A DNA stretch of 64,000 bases from the NCBI GenBank assembly GCA_032622095.1, contig CP136064.1, positions 260,565,863-260,629,862 on the forward strand, read 5' to 3'. Positions 39,001-51,000 of the stretch are shown piece after piece; position 1 is the stretch's first letter, and each line of letters opens with the position of its first letter. The position numbers were made by a program, and so were the translations under genes. Source of the DNA: Siphonodentalium dalli (lineage: Eukaryota > Mollusca > Scaphopoda > Gadilida > Siphonodentaliidae). The notes beneath the pieces are model-generated. The model was not told where the DNA came from. It saw only the letters and a list, made by a program, of their open reading frames with translations, and did not search any database.

Positions 39001-42000
39001 TGGCATATACGACCTGAAAACAAACGTCTCATTGAATGTATGGTGGCATAGATGATCTGAAAATAAACATCTCCTTTAATGTATGGTGACATAGATGACA
39101 TGAAAATAAATGTCTTATTTAAAGTATGGTAGCATAGATGAACCAAAAATAAACATCTCATTTATTTGTTTGAAGAATTGAATATGTCTCTTCATGCATG
39201 GATATATCCTGTCATGAAGATAATGACATTTTCATTTACATTTAATACACATCATCCTCAGTTGAAATATAAACATACTAGAATAATGAATCAGCCTCGT
39301 GTGATATATATATACCATGTTAGAGTTATATATCAGCATTTCTTGACAAATTTACAATGGTTGACATAACTCTTCTATGACTGGAGCTTCATATGGGAGA
39401 CTCGCATATATAAGAGAATGCACTGGCACAGGATCTTTAATGATGCACCAGCGCGGATCACATCATGAAAGGGCTAATACACATGAGCCTCAGTTGAAAT
39501 ATAAACAAACAAGAATTATATATCAGCTTCTTGTGGTATATATGCCATGTTAGAATTATATATCAGCTTCTTGTGGTATATATGCCATGTTAAAATTATA
39601 TATCAGCTTCTTGTGGTATATATACCATGTTAAAACTAGAGGTGTGACTGTCCCAATGGGACTACGGATACCCCCGTGTTTTTAAAATACTAAGATGTTT
39701 CACATGTCAGTACACATTTAGTTAAAATAATAAATTAACAGTTCCCATTGCAGGTGTACAACCATAACCCTAATCTTAAACCTATTGACCGAAAAATGTA
39801 GGAATAAAAGCTTGGACAAAATTATGTATGTTGCGAAAATTCTAAGTCGAAAAAGGGGAATAATTCCACACAAAAAATGTCGGACAGACGTCATAATCGC
39901 AGGTGCACAAGTTCTCATGGTACTAAATATCTGTGCCACGTTTTAAACAAAAAGACCAAAAAATGTAGGAATAAAAGCTCGGACAAAAGTATACATGTTG
40001 CGAAATTTTCTAAGTTGAAAAAGGGGGGATAACTCCACCAAAAAAACAGACGTCATAATCGCAGGTGCACAGGTTCCCATGGTGGTTGATGTCTGTGCCA
40101 AGTTTCACGGAAATTGATCAAAAAACGACTGAGAAAAACTCCGGACAAATTTGTGTCCACGGACGGACAGATGGACGGACGACGGACAAGCTGACTCCAG
40201 TATACCCCCCCTAACTTCGTTGCGGGGGGTATAATTATATATCAGCTTCTTGTGGTATATATGCCATGTTAAAATTATATATCAGCTTCTTGTGGTATAT
40301 ATACCATGTTAACATTATATATCAGCTTCTTGTGGTATGTATGCCATGTTAAAATTATATATCAGCTTCTTGTGGTATATATGCCATGTTAAAATTATAT
40401 ATCAGCTTCTTGTGGAATATATACCATGTTAAAATTATATATCAGCTTCTTGTGGTATATATGCCATGTTAGAATTATATATCAGCTTCTTGTGGTATAT
40501 ATACCATGTTAAAATTATATATCAGCTTCTTGTGGTATATATACCATGTTAAAATTATATATCAGCTTCTTGTAGTATATATGCCATGTTAGAATTATAT
40601 ATCGGCTTCTTGTGGTATATATGCCATGCTAGAATTATATATCAGCTTCTTGTGGTATATATACCATGTTAAAATTATATATCAGCTTCTTGTGGTATAT
40701 ATACCATGTTAAAATTATATATCAGCCTTTCTTAACAAATTTACCATGGTTGACTTAAAACAGCGTTTCTTGCCATATTTAAATTGTAAACAGAGCTCGA
40801 GGCATACATCAGCCCACCTGTCACTGACAGGCCACTCTTTCTGGGTGACAAGTGACAGGTGAACTAAGTCTACAGGCTTCTGACTGCAGATAATATCTAC
40901 TTGTGTCAGTTTGAGATAGCACTTTAGTCTGAGTTTTAGTAACATTATCCTCAAATTCCTATTTATTTATCTCAAACTTCACACTACAGTATTATACTGG
41001 TTGTAGCAGTAAAGATTATAACTATTCTTTATACAGAATAAAATCAACTGAAATGTCCTCGTCTCAAATACATATTATGCCACATATGAGGGTAAATACA
41101 GGCAAAATTCAGAGGTGACAGGTAGAAAATTAGTGTACCTTTCCCAAGCCTGCGATAAGTAGAAATTTCAGAAAATTGAGCCCTGATTGTAAGTCGGCCT
41201 TTCTCAAAATATATATGAAGAACGACATGAGTGTGTTAACCCTTTACCCAACAGAACGGCCCTGTGCCAATGCATTCTCTTATATATGCGAGTCGACCAT
41301 AGGTCGCCTCGCATATATAAGAGAATGCATTGGCTTAACATATATTAAAAATGATAAAATTGTCAAAGAATGTAGAAAAATATTATAAAAATTGTTAAAA
41401 AATGTAAGAACAAATTATAAAATTGTTAAAGAATGTAAGGCTAATGCATTCTCTTATATATGCGAGGCGACCTATGGTCGACTCGCATATATAAGAGAAT
41501 GCATTGGCACAGGGCATAACTGTAACCATCACAATGTGGTCAATGAACCGGTTCCAATGATATCCATATTTGTATGGTGTTATTGAGACAGATCGAAGAT
41601 ATTTTAGGCTGTTGAAGCTTTATTTGGGCGTTTTTGGCCGTTTTGTTGGGTAAAGGGTTAATGGGTTTGTTGATACGGCACAAGTGCTAGCGCGGAAGGA
41701 TAGGAATATCTGTCATGTTTGTCTTTCTTGGTATATATAACTTGTGTGAATACATTTATTATGACCAAAAACACAAACAATAGACGTAAATCCACATAAA
41801 TAAATAAAATATAGGTGATATAGGCCAACTCACCTTGAATCCTGAGACGGTTGAGAAGCTGTTGATGTATTAGATGTAGTTATTACGATGGTTGATGGGG
41901 CGTGATTAGCTTGGGTGACGATCAGGTTGCTTGGCAGAGGAGGATGAGATGATTGTGTTGTGTGAGGAATTGGCAGCTCAGTCCGTGAGGCATCCCCAGA

Positions 42001-45000
42001 CGACGTGACTACAGTGGTAATCTGAGGGTGTAATGCCGCTGGGTGCTGATGTCTCTGGGGAGTAACTTTAGCTGTGGGAGGAAAGAATATTTGCATCAGA
42101 TAGCAGTATTAACCCTTTCAGTGCGAAGTTTGATTTTTGTATCAACCCATATTTCCTTGATCATTTTTCAAATTTATTGATTATAATAATGTGATACATT
42201 GAAGAAAACAGCTCTTAAAGCTCTTTCCATCAATGTATCACATTATTATAATCAATAAATTTGAAAAAGATCAAGGATATATGGGTTGATACAAAAATCA
42301 GACTTGGCACTGAAAGGGTTAATATTTGATATTTTATTAGCATAAAAACACTCATGTGAGCCTTATCCATTACACAATACAGGCTTTCCGCCAGGTTTTG
42401 GGAACGGGTCCTGTATCCGCCGAGGGGAAAATGCAGTCAATGTTTTCAATGTTGTGGAAACACTAGTGGACCTACTTTTGTTGTATCAACCAATAGAAGA
42501 ATCAGAGAGTAGATTTGCTGGTCGTTTTGCATCCATTTTCTACCCAAGTTACTATGCTATCAACCGCAATAACTTTGAAACCTAGAAAATTTATTAGATA
42601 AAAATTAATTGCAAGGTTATAGATCACCGGTGGTGAAGGCCTTGCGTTGTTCCCAGTATACGGAAACGCGCCCAAGAAATGCATTGCTTTTATTATTTAG
42701 TTCTTCGAAGAGATTTTTTCTCAAGTTGTCGTATTTGACACAGTGGAAAACAAAATGATTCTCGTCTTCCACTGAGTTAACATTGCACATTTTGCATAAC
42801 GCTCATCGACTGACGTCAGCAGACGTTTGTGTCTGACTTTTTCAATTTCTTATGAAAGACAACAGTTGATTCGAAGTCTACAGAAATGTTCATGGTCTTT
42901 GACCGAATTTGTATGTAGTAGAAACATGGTTCGAGCTGAAATACGGTTTTGAATTGTTTCTATTAGTTTACTGTGTAGATCATCTGCACTAAAAATATAG
43001 GGAATACAGAAACTGAACAGAAGAGAAAAAGTAACTAAAACAATGTTAATTTGAGACTATAGATACTTCCCAGAAGACGAGGCGTAAGTAGAACAAGGTG
43101 CCCAAAAGTTGAATTTGATGTTAGCCCGCTGTGCAGTGTAGCATCACTAAATTCACCCTCTGGAGACTTCATTTTGCAAATGTCAGACATACTATTTCAA
43201 GGCTAGGAATATAGACACAATTTCTCTAGTGCCATCAAAGCTGATTTGTAACTTACCGACTGGGATATCAGCAGCAATAGGTGCCGTTGTCTTTGGTGGA
43301 ACAGTCATGTTCAGTGCCGTGAGATTGGTAGGCTGGCTGTGAGTAGTCAGATTCATACCAACTGAAACGTAATATGAAATCACCTTTAACATAAATTAAC
43401 TCGAGATCTATATATATAAAACCCCATCATCTGTCTGTGTGTGTGCAACTCTGTTGCACTTTGGCACGTTTATACTCTTCAATCATACGTCCAATGTTGC
43501 CCAAATTTGGAACATAAGATCTGACAAATTTTCATGCTGATTGGTTAAAGACTGTCTGAGATATATGGACATTTTCCAAGGGTCGCGATGACAAAATTTA
43601 GGCAGTGTTTTAGCATACAAAAGCACGGCGTCACTGAGAACACTAAGATAACCCTATAGTGATTTATGTCCTGCATCAAGTGCATGATAGATATAAGATA
43701 GAGTTATGAAGTTTGTGTCAGTAAACCGATGAAATGTTATAGACCCGTCATTTTTGACGTGCAATCCCCTAATACATGTATGGACAGTTTACTCAGCTCG
43801 CATGCTCCTTTGATAGTCTGTACCCTACTTTCTTTATTTCAGCAATTGTATGAACAAATTAGTTTATTCCAATTTGAACAGATTTTAATACAATTATAAT
43901 TCTTACCATGCTCTCAACATAATTTTTTTTATAGATTTATTTTGGATGAAAGAGTGTTTTATATCACAGAAAAGTGCATTCAAATCACTGAAATCAGTCC
44001 CAAAATATAATTCTATTCAGATTTTCTTTTTTGAAATACATTTCACGCAGCATAATTTGAGTAATAAGAAAATTAACAAAATAAAATAAAATAAAAGGAG
44101 AAAAATAATTGGTGATTAAAAAAAAAATGAAAAAAAAAAAGAAGATAAGTGGAGGGGGTGGGGGAAAAAGTAAGAAAGATATACATGTAGGAGTGATGGG
44201 ACAGAAATTTACGGACAGATAGATAGAAGTAAAGTTTGATAGTGGATACATGTACATGTAATATCTTAGATGGGAATATCTGTCGTCCACCATTTTGAGG
44301 ATGCCTCCAAAATTAGTTTTTTTCTTCAGATTTATAGTATAAAATGATACTTCTTCAGATTTTAAGTAAAAGCAGTCAATTTCAGCTAATTTCAATGGTG
44401 AGCTATAAATGTTGGTAGAATTTTCTAATTTATTGAATTTTGTGTGAATCTTGTGTGATTTCTCACTTCAGGTAACAGGAAAAAAGATAAATTATTATTG
44501 TTCCTTGGAGCTATTCTCTACGATGTTTAAAAATAAGGCTGTTAGTTTACTTGTAAATTGTTATTATTGTCAGATGAATTAAATTGAAAAATGGCTATAA
44601 CTCATGGATAATAGAAAGGAATCTGTATTTGAGTTTGACACACATACCAACCTTTTTTTCAGATCAAATAATAAAAACTGGAGTTATCAGACGAAAACCA
44701 AACACAGATGGATGGACAGACTGATTACATAAAACGACCATTTTTTCAAATGGGCATAAAAAATTACTGAACATGGAGTGGGCCACAATTTTTTTTAATT
44801 TTAACCCTTTACCCAACAAACCGACCAAAACCGGCCAAATAAAGCTTCAACAGCCTAAAATATCTTCGGTCTGTCTCAATAGAACCATACAAATATGGAT
44901 ATCATTGGAACGGCTCATTGACCACATTGTGATGGTTACAGTTATGCCCTGTGCCAATGCATTCTCTTATATATGCGAGTCGACCATAGGTCGCCTCGCC

Positions 45001-48000
45001 TATATAAGAGAATGCATTGGCCTAAAAAAATCATCTTTTTTAACACTTTTTACCATTTTTTCTTACTTGTACATTCTTTAACAATTTTATAATTTTTAAT
45101 GTGTTAAGCCAATGCATTCTCTTATATATGCAAGGCGACCTATGGTCGACTCGCATATATAAGAGAATGCATTGGCACAGGGCCCTTCTGTTGGGTAAAG
45201 GGTTAATGAGCTCTAAAACTAACCTTTTCATGTGTAGAGGTCCATCTAAGTAGCTAGCACTTGTCCTACAATCTTGTCACCAAATTATTTTGATAAATAG
45301 ATAGAGAGTAATCAATTGGTTCGAGAATTACGTTCAATAATTCACGAAAGGCGAGAGATGTCGGTAAGAAATGAGTTACCCAAAAGTCTCTTCCCTCGAG
45401 TGAATTATTAACTGTAATTCTCGGAATAATTTATTACTCTATTTATTATACTTCTGCATCAATTTGGTTCGCCAAATATGATTAAAACACCCAGAAAGTT
45501 CAACCATCAAAAATTCAGTCTAGACCAGTAAGCGACGTAACGTCAATAACGTCACAGGAAATGACATAATTCACTAGTGACATTACCATTTTTAATTAAC
45601 AACGTTTTCAATGGAAATCGCGCACAGGAGTGTAATAAATGTTTAAACCAACAAACCTGATTTGGCCATAGCTGACAGAGAAGCCTGCTGCACAAACGGA
45701 GCACCTTGCGTCTGGGACGACAACATGACCTTCTGCTGTGGAGTAGCCATCGATGATGGTGTGTGAATAATTTTTGTCTGCGTGTTTCCTTTGATTTCCG
45801 AAGCAACTGATCTGGGAGTCAGAGTGATTTGCAGACTTGGATTTGATGATGAAGACACGGGTTGATGTAAAGGAACTGTTGATCTGCAAATACGCATAAC
45901 ATCATCGATTATCATGTTCTTTACTCAATAGATTCTCCCATTCAGTTATAAAAGTATACATTGGAAATTGTCTATTATTGATTTGGAGGGATGTTCATGT
46001 AATAAAAGCAGATGACAGACAGAAAAACTGATAATACAAAAGCAGAATGATTCATATTCTTGGTGGAAATGTTCATATAATAAGTTCAACAAACAACCTA
46101 TGGTCATTTGTTGAACTTATTATCTGAACATTTCCAAAGGGAACTACTCGTCAATGAGTATTTACTCTTAATATAAAAAGGGTTTATACATTATAAATTG
46201 CGAAAAGGTATTTCTGTGTCAGCAATGAATTTGCTGTCAAAACACAATAATTAACAACTAAAAAATTCAATAGAAAACTGGAAATTATATTGCCTGATTG
46301 AACTTCAGAGGGGATCTTTATCCATGCAATGGTAGATAAGACCTGAATTAATTCCCAATAAAAGGTCATACTGAACAAATCATCGTAAAAAGTTCTCGTT
46401 AGTGGTGGGCAAGCCTGAGTTTAGTGTGCCTGTCATTTGCAGAATGAGGTCCAGAGGGTGAATTTAGTTACCCTATCCCACATAGCGGGCTAACATCACC
46501 AAATTCACAGTCTCGCCCGGTATAGACTACCTGGACTAAATATAAACCCAATTGGTGAATAAGTTGAGTTCTGTAGGTAATAATCGGACTAACCTTTGTA
46601 CATCAGTTTGTGATAAGCTTGCAAGAGTTAAAGCAGGAGAATTAGCCCTGGCAGGAGCACTAGATTTAAGTGTGGATATCAGCTGCGCTCTGTTTGTCTC
46701 AATCTTCACAGAAGATGGCATAGGAGTTGTCGTAGCTATTGGATTATGGATGGAGCTGGTTCGTAACACAGCAGATCCTGGAACAATGGGTGCGGGTTTT
46801 GGAATAGTAAGAATAGATGCGGATGGAGCGGAACCATGGATATGAGCTCCGTGTGATGTCTGAGTCATCGATAATGAACTTTGTAAAGCACTATGAGAAG
46901 CCTGAACTGCAGTCTTGGTAGTGTTCAGAGTGGTCTGTAAAGGTGACTGGGTGTGTGCCGCTGACGTCAGCTGAACTGATCCGATAGACTGACTGGGTCG
47001 TAATACTGCGGTGGCAGTATTTGCGGCTCCAGCTTTGGGTATTGACAAGGCTGAAGCTGCAGCTATTGCGCCTGAAAAAATTTGAGAGTGATATTCAGGC
47101 AAATAGATCTCAAATTTTGAGATGAGGGAGGGTGGTTATTTATTTTTTTCTCAAAATCTAGAAAACATACCTGAGTGACAAGGGAGGAGGGTGAGAACAC
47201 GAAAGTTTTATTTATTTGGCCTTACATTCAGATAGAGTGGGATAGATAGAGCGTGATAGATACAGTGGGAATGGGTACAGAGTTTCAAAAATGCTGTTTG
47301 CTACAAATTTGACATTATCATAATATGCCAGTCTATGTTGTAAACAGTAAACTAAGGCCAAAATAAAACAAAATTGTTTCCCTAAACAAAACGATCCCTA
47401 ATCAAATACCGGTATTTTATTGGCTTCCTAGAGAATATATATTTTTTATTTTCAATGAAGATGATAAATACATGAACATAATAATTGAAATGTATTGAAA
47501 ACCTTTAACATACCTCGACAGATACAGTCTATAATTTAATTTATGGCAGGTAGAGGAATAGATCAAATAAAATTTTAATCTCAAAAACATTATTAAACTC
47601 CCATTAACCCTTTCTTTGATAAATGGATTTCCCCATTCAGTTATAAAAATATACAATGGAATGGTCTATTATTCATCTGGAGAGGGTTTGATGAAAAATA
47701 AGCACATGACTGATAATACAAGTACAGAAGGACAGAAGGACAGAAGGACAGAAGGACAGAAGGACAGAAGGACAGAAGGGGTCCCATTTATTGGAGGGAA
47801 ATGTTTAGATAATAAGTTCTACAAACAACCTATGGTTCCTAAGGGAAAGGATTAATCATCCGGCCAGTGAATTCTAACAATTAAACAAAATAAATGATCA
47901 CCTATCAACCTACACAATCTTGAAATTTTGGATAGGGTCAGGGGAAACCAAGATAAGTAATGTGGTCTAATACTAGGGGTGCGAGATATCACCGGTTCCA

Positions 48001-51000
48001 TAGCCAAAAAATCGCGCACCGCGATACACAATTTTGTTTATCTATTATCCATTATTCGATCTTAAAAATCCCTATATAAGCCTATATTCACGCCGGAAAA
48101 TGATAATTAGATACAACGGCACGCAAAGAAGCAAGATGAAGTCGTTCTGCTTCAAAGCGCCGATTAAATAGGTCAGCTACCTGTTTGTCGGTCATACGCT
48201 TCGGCTTTGTTATTGCTGTGTAATGATTGATATACCGTTGGCACAAAGATGAGTTCGTTCAGAGAAATGATGCAGGAAGGATAACTCTGAATGCACACAA
48301 GGAAGTGACAACGTCCAAAGTGACGTTGTGTGGCAATGCGTGCTTTCATAACTTAATAGTTAATACTGCACGAAGCAGGCCTCAGCTCACAAGGCGACTC
48401 GGGCGAGATTGTCGCCTTACTGTCGCTGACTTCGCCCTGTCGTCGCTCTAAGGCAAAATTGAAGTCGCCTTCAATTTTAGGGGGAATTTTTGTTTTTCTT
48501 AACTTTTTTTCTAGTTTTTTTTCGGGACATGTCTGGACATGTCCATATATAGATGAATTGTGGCGGCCATCCCAAAAAGAAACCGACGATGCAGAGACAA
48601 AGACCCCAAGTGTTTAAAATAAAAAATAAAATATGACCTATTGTTTTGTGTTGTTATTCAGTCGCCTTTGTTCGATCCCTTTGCGGTAATGAATGTTAAT
48701 CACGAATGTTTTGACACGCTGAAAACACGATGAGATGTTCGCATCTGTGTTGTTACTGACCATCGTGAGTGTCACAAATAAATGTTTTAATTAACTTAAA
48801 AGACCGCCGTCCCGCTTTTCAGATATAAAACAATTACGACATTATCAGAGTATGTACCAGGCGCTTCGGAAGTTTCGGTAACGCGTCAGACTTTTTGAAG
48901 AGACCTCGTCGGACTTTTTGAAGAGACCGCTTCCGTAAATAAAATAATGTCAAGTTTATTGCTTTAATCGGATTATACCAGTGATGTTGGCATTAATTAA
49001 GGGAGGCCATTAATTAATAAAAGCTTTTGCAACTCCTTTGTTAGTTAGTCCTTATTCTTTATTTTAGCGGACACCCACATTACAGCCGTGACCAATTTAA
49101 ACTTACAAAGTTACATGCATCGTAATTCAGACTGTACAAACGTATCTTCCAAGCTGCAGTCTAGGAAATAATACTACTTTCATTTAGTTAAAAAATTAAC
49201 TACTACTGTAACTTGATAATTGTCTTGCTTAAATGATAGCTACACAAAACTTTTCCAAAAATTTTAAATGTATAATAACAATTAATTAAGCTAATTTCAG
49301 ATCAAGTCAAATTTGTTTAGTTTTATTTCTTATTTTATCTTTTTAAAATTTTTATTGTCAGATGTTATAAAATAAAGCGATATTTGAAAATTGTCAATTT
49401 TTGGTAGTCTCCACACTTCTCCCTGAAGTCTCCCTAAATTTCCTGGAGGGAGACTTCAAGTCTCCCTGTTCTGGACCCCTAGGCTGAGGCCTGTCACGAA
49501 GCAACATGGATTCAAATTGGAATCACACCACGACATACTAAAACTGTTTTACAGTGGGGTTTATAAAAACTATGTAAGTCGACAAAGTTTGAAGATTGAG
49601 ATCAGCTGCACAATGTCTTCACTCTTCCCCCCTGTTGTGATCTAATATGATCAATTCAATTGAGTGACCACTCTTCTCATACATTAGCAACCCAAAATAT
49701 GTTTCATATCTTCATGAATTATTAACATTAAATGATTATGATTGAACATATGTTTTTCTTTCAACCAATTCATGAATTCCTTATGAAGGGCAGCATCCCG
49801 AAGTACTAGGGTATGTATCTAGATATGTATCGTATCGTGACACTGGGCGTACCTCCCACCCCTATCTAATACATGTATATATTATTTTGTGGCAGCTAGT
49901 ATATTCTTTTTATGGTCATGAATAAAATTTAATTCTGGATTAAGAGCAGATGTCAACTTGAGCAGCCGATCAAACTTTATTGATTCCTACTCTTAGGCCA
50001 AAATAAAAAAGACCTGTGTTTCTGGTGACCAACCCGCCCCTATTCCGGAGTCCCCGACCGTTTTCATTTTATTGATTTTGCAAAATCAGTATGCATTCGA
50101 TTTTATTTTCCATGTAAACTGATTCATTTCAATGTAAAAAGGACACATCGTGTGTACTGTTAAACCTGAAATTATACCACACTTCAATTTGGTCACAGCC
50201 GAAACAAACTTACTTTTTCATGTGTTATTCAATAAATCAATAAGTTACACTTTATTCTAATATTATGTACTTAGTTTTATTATTTTATAGTGCACTAGCA
50301 GGTTAGCCCAGCACTGGCGGCAATCGTCAGAAACATGACAATTTTTTATTTTTTTATTATTTTTTTAATTAATTTTTTTTTTATGAATTTTTTAATTAAA
50401 TTTTTTGTTTTTAAATGAGTTAATTGTGCCTTTTTAATTTACTGGCTTTTTTAATTTATTTTTTTAATTAATGTTTTAATTAATTTTTTTGTTTTTCAAT
50501 AAGTTAATTGTGCCTTTTTAATTTTTTTATTAAATTTTTTGTTTTTTTAATTTGACCCGATTTGACTTTGAATTGATCATTTTCAAGGTCAAGGTCAGGT
50601 CGGGTCACAATTTAACCCGTCCATGACACTTCCCGTAGGTAGCAAGTTTGAGCTCAATTGGTTCGAGTCTATAAAGGACATACACATATATATCATTTGT
50701 GGGTACCCGTTTCAAGGTGAAGATCAACTCGGGCGGAAAAACTGACTCGATGAAAATCTCCCCCGTTCCTAGGAAGGCCTAAGTACGTAAGAATCACACA
50801 ACATGCTCATGTCTGGATACAGTCACGCTCACGCCTGGACCACACAACACGCTCATGTCTGGATACAGTCACGCTCACGCCCGGACCCAGACACAGACAT
50901 AAGAATCATATTACACACATTACGCTCTTTATCAACGACACTGCGGATATGAATGCTCTTTAACTATCAACGCGATTAACCCCACAGTGCCCTTTTTGTG

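Larger units (their letters stand above)
39245..40755. repeat. 40-bp minisatellite (TATATCAGCTTCTTGTGGTA), interrupted
   Basis: Unit AATTATATATCAGCTTCTTG followed by TGGTATATATACCATGTTAA. About 3.5 units lie at 39505-39635 and about 12.5 at 40235-40735, separated by a pearl-like insertion. The flanking sequence CTTGACAAATTTACAATGG (39340) recurs as CTTAACAAATTTACCATGG (40732), so the region was also segmentally duplicated. Confidence 0.93.

Noticed and set aside
37611-39165. CRISPR-like array of regular repeats
   Set aside because: Units are contiguous with no spacers, in a eukaryotic intron; it is a minisatellite derived from an exon boundary.
43994-44395. Minus-strand ORF of 133 codons rich in Phe and Pro
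   Set aside because: Low-complexity purine tract read in antisense; no domain, no splice support.
45552-45889. Alternative minus-strand frames over SAP130 exon 5
   Set aside because: Only the frame joining exon 4 in phase 2 and exon 6 in phase 1 fits; the others are overlaps.
46552-46845. Plus-strand ORF of 97 codons
   Set aside because: Antisense shadow of SAP130 exon 4, which has matching splice phases and family motifs.
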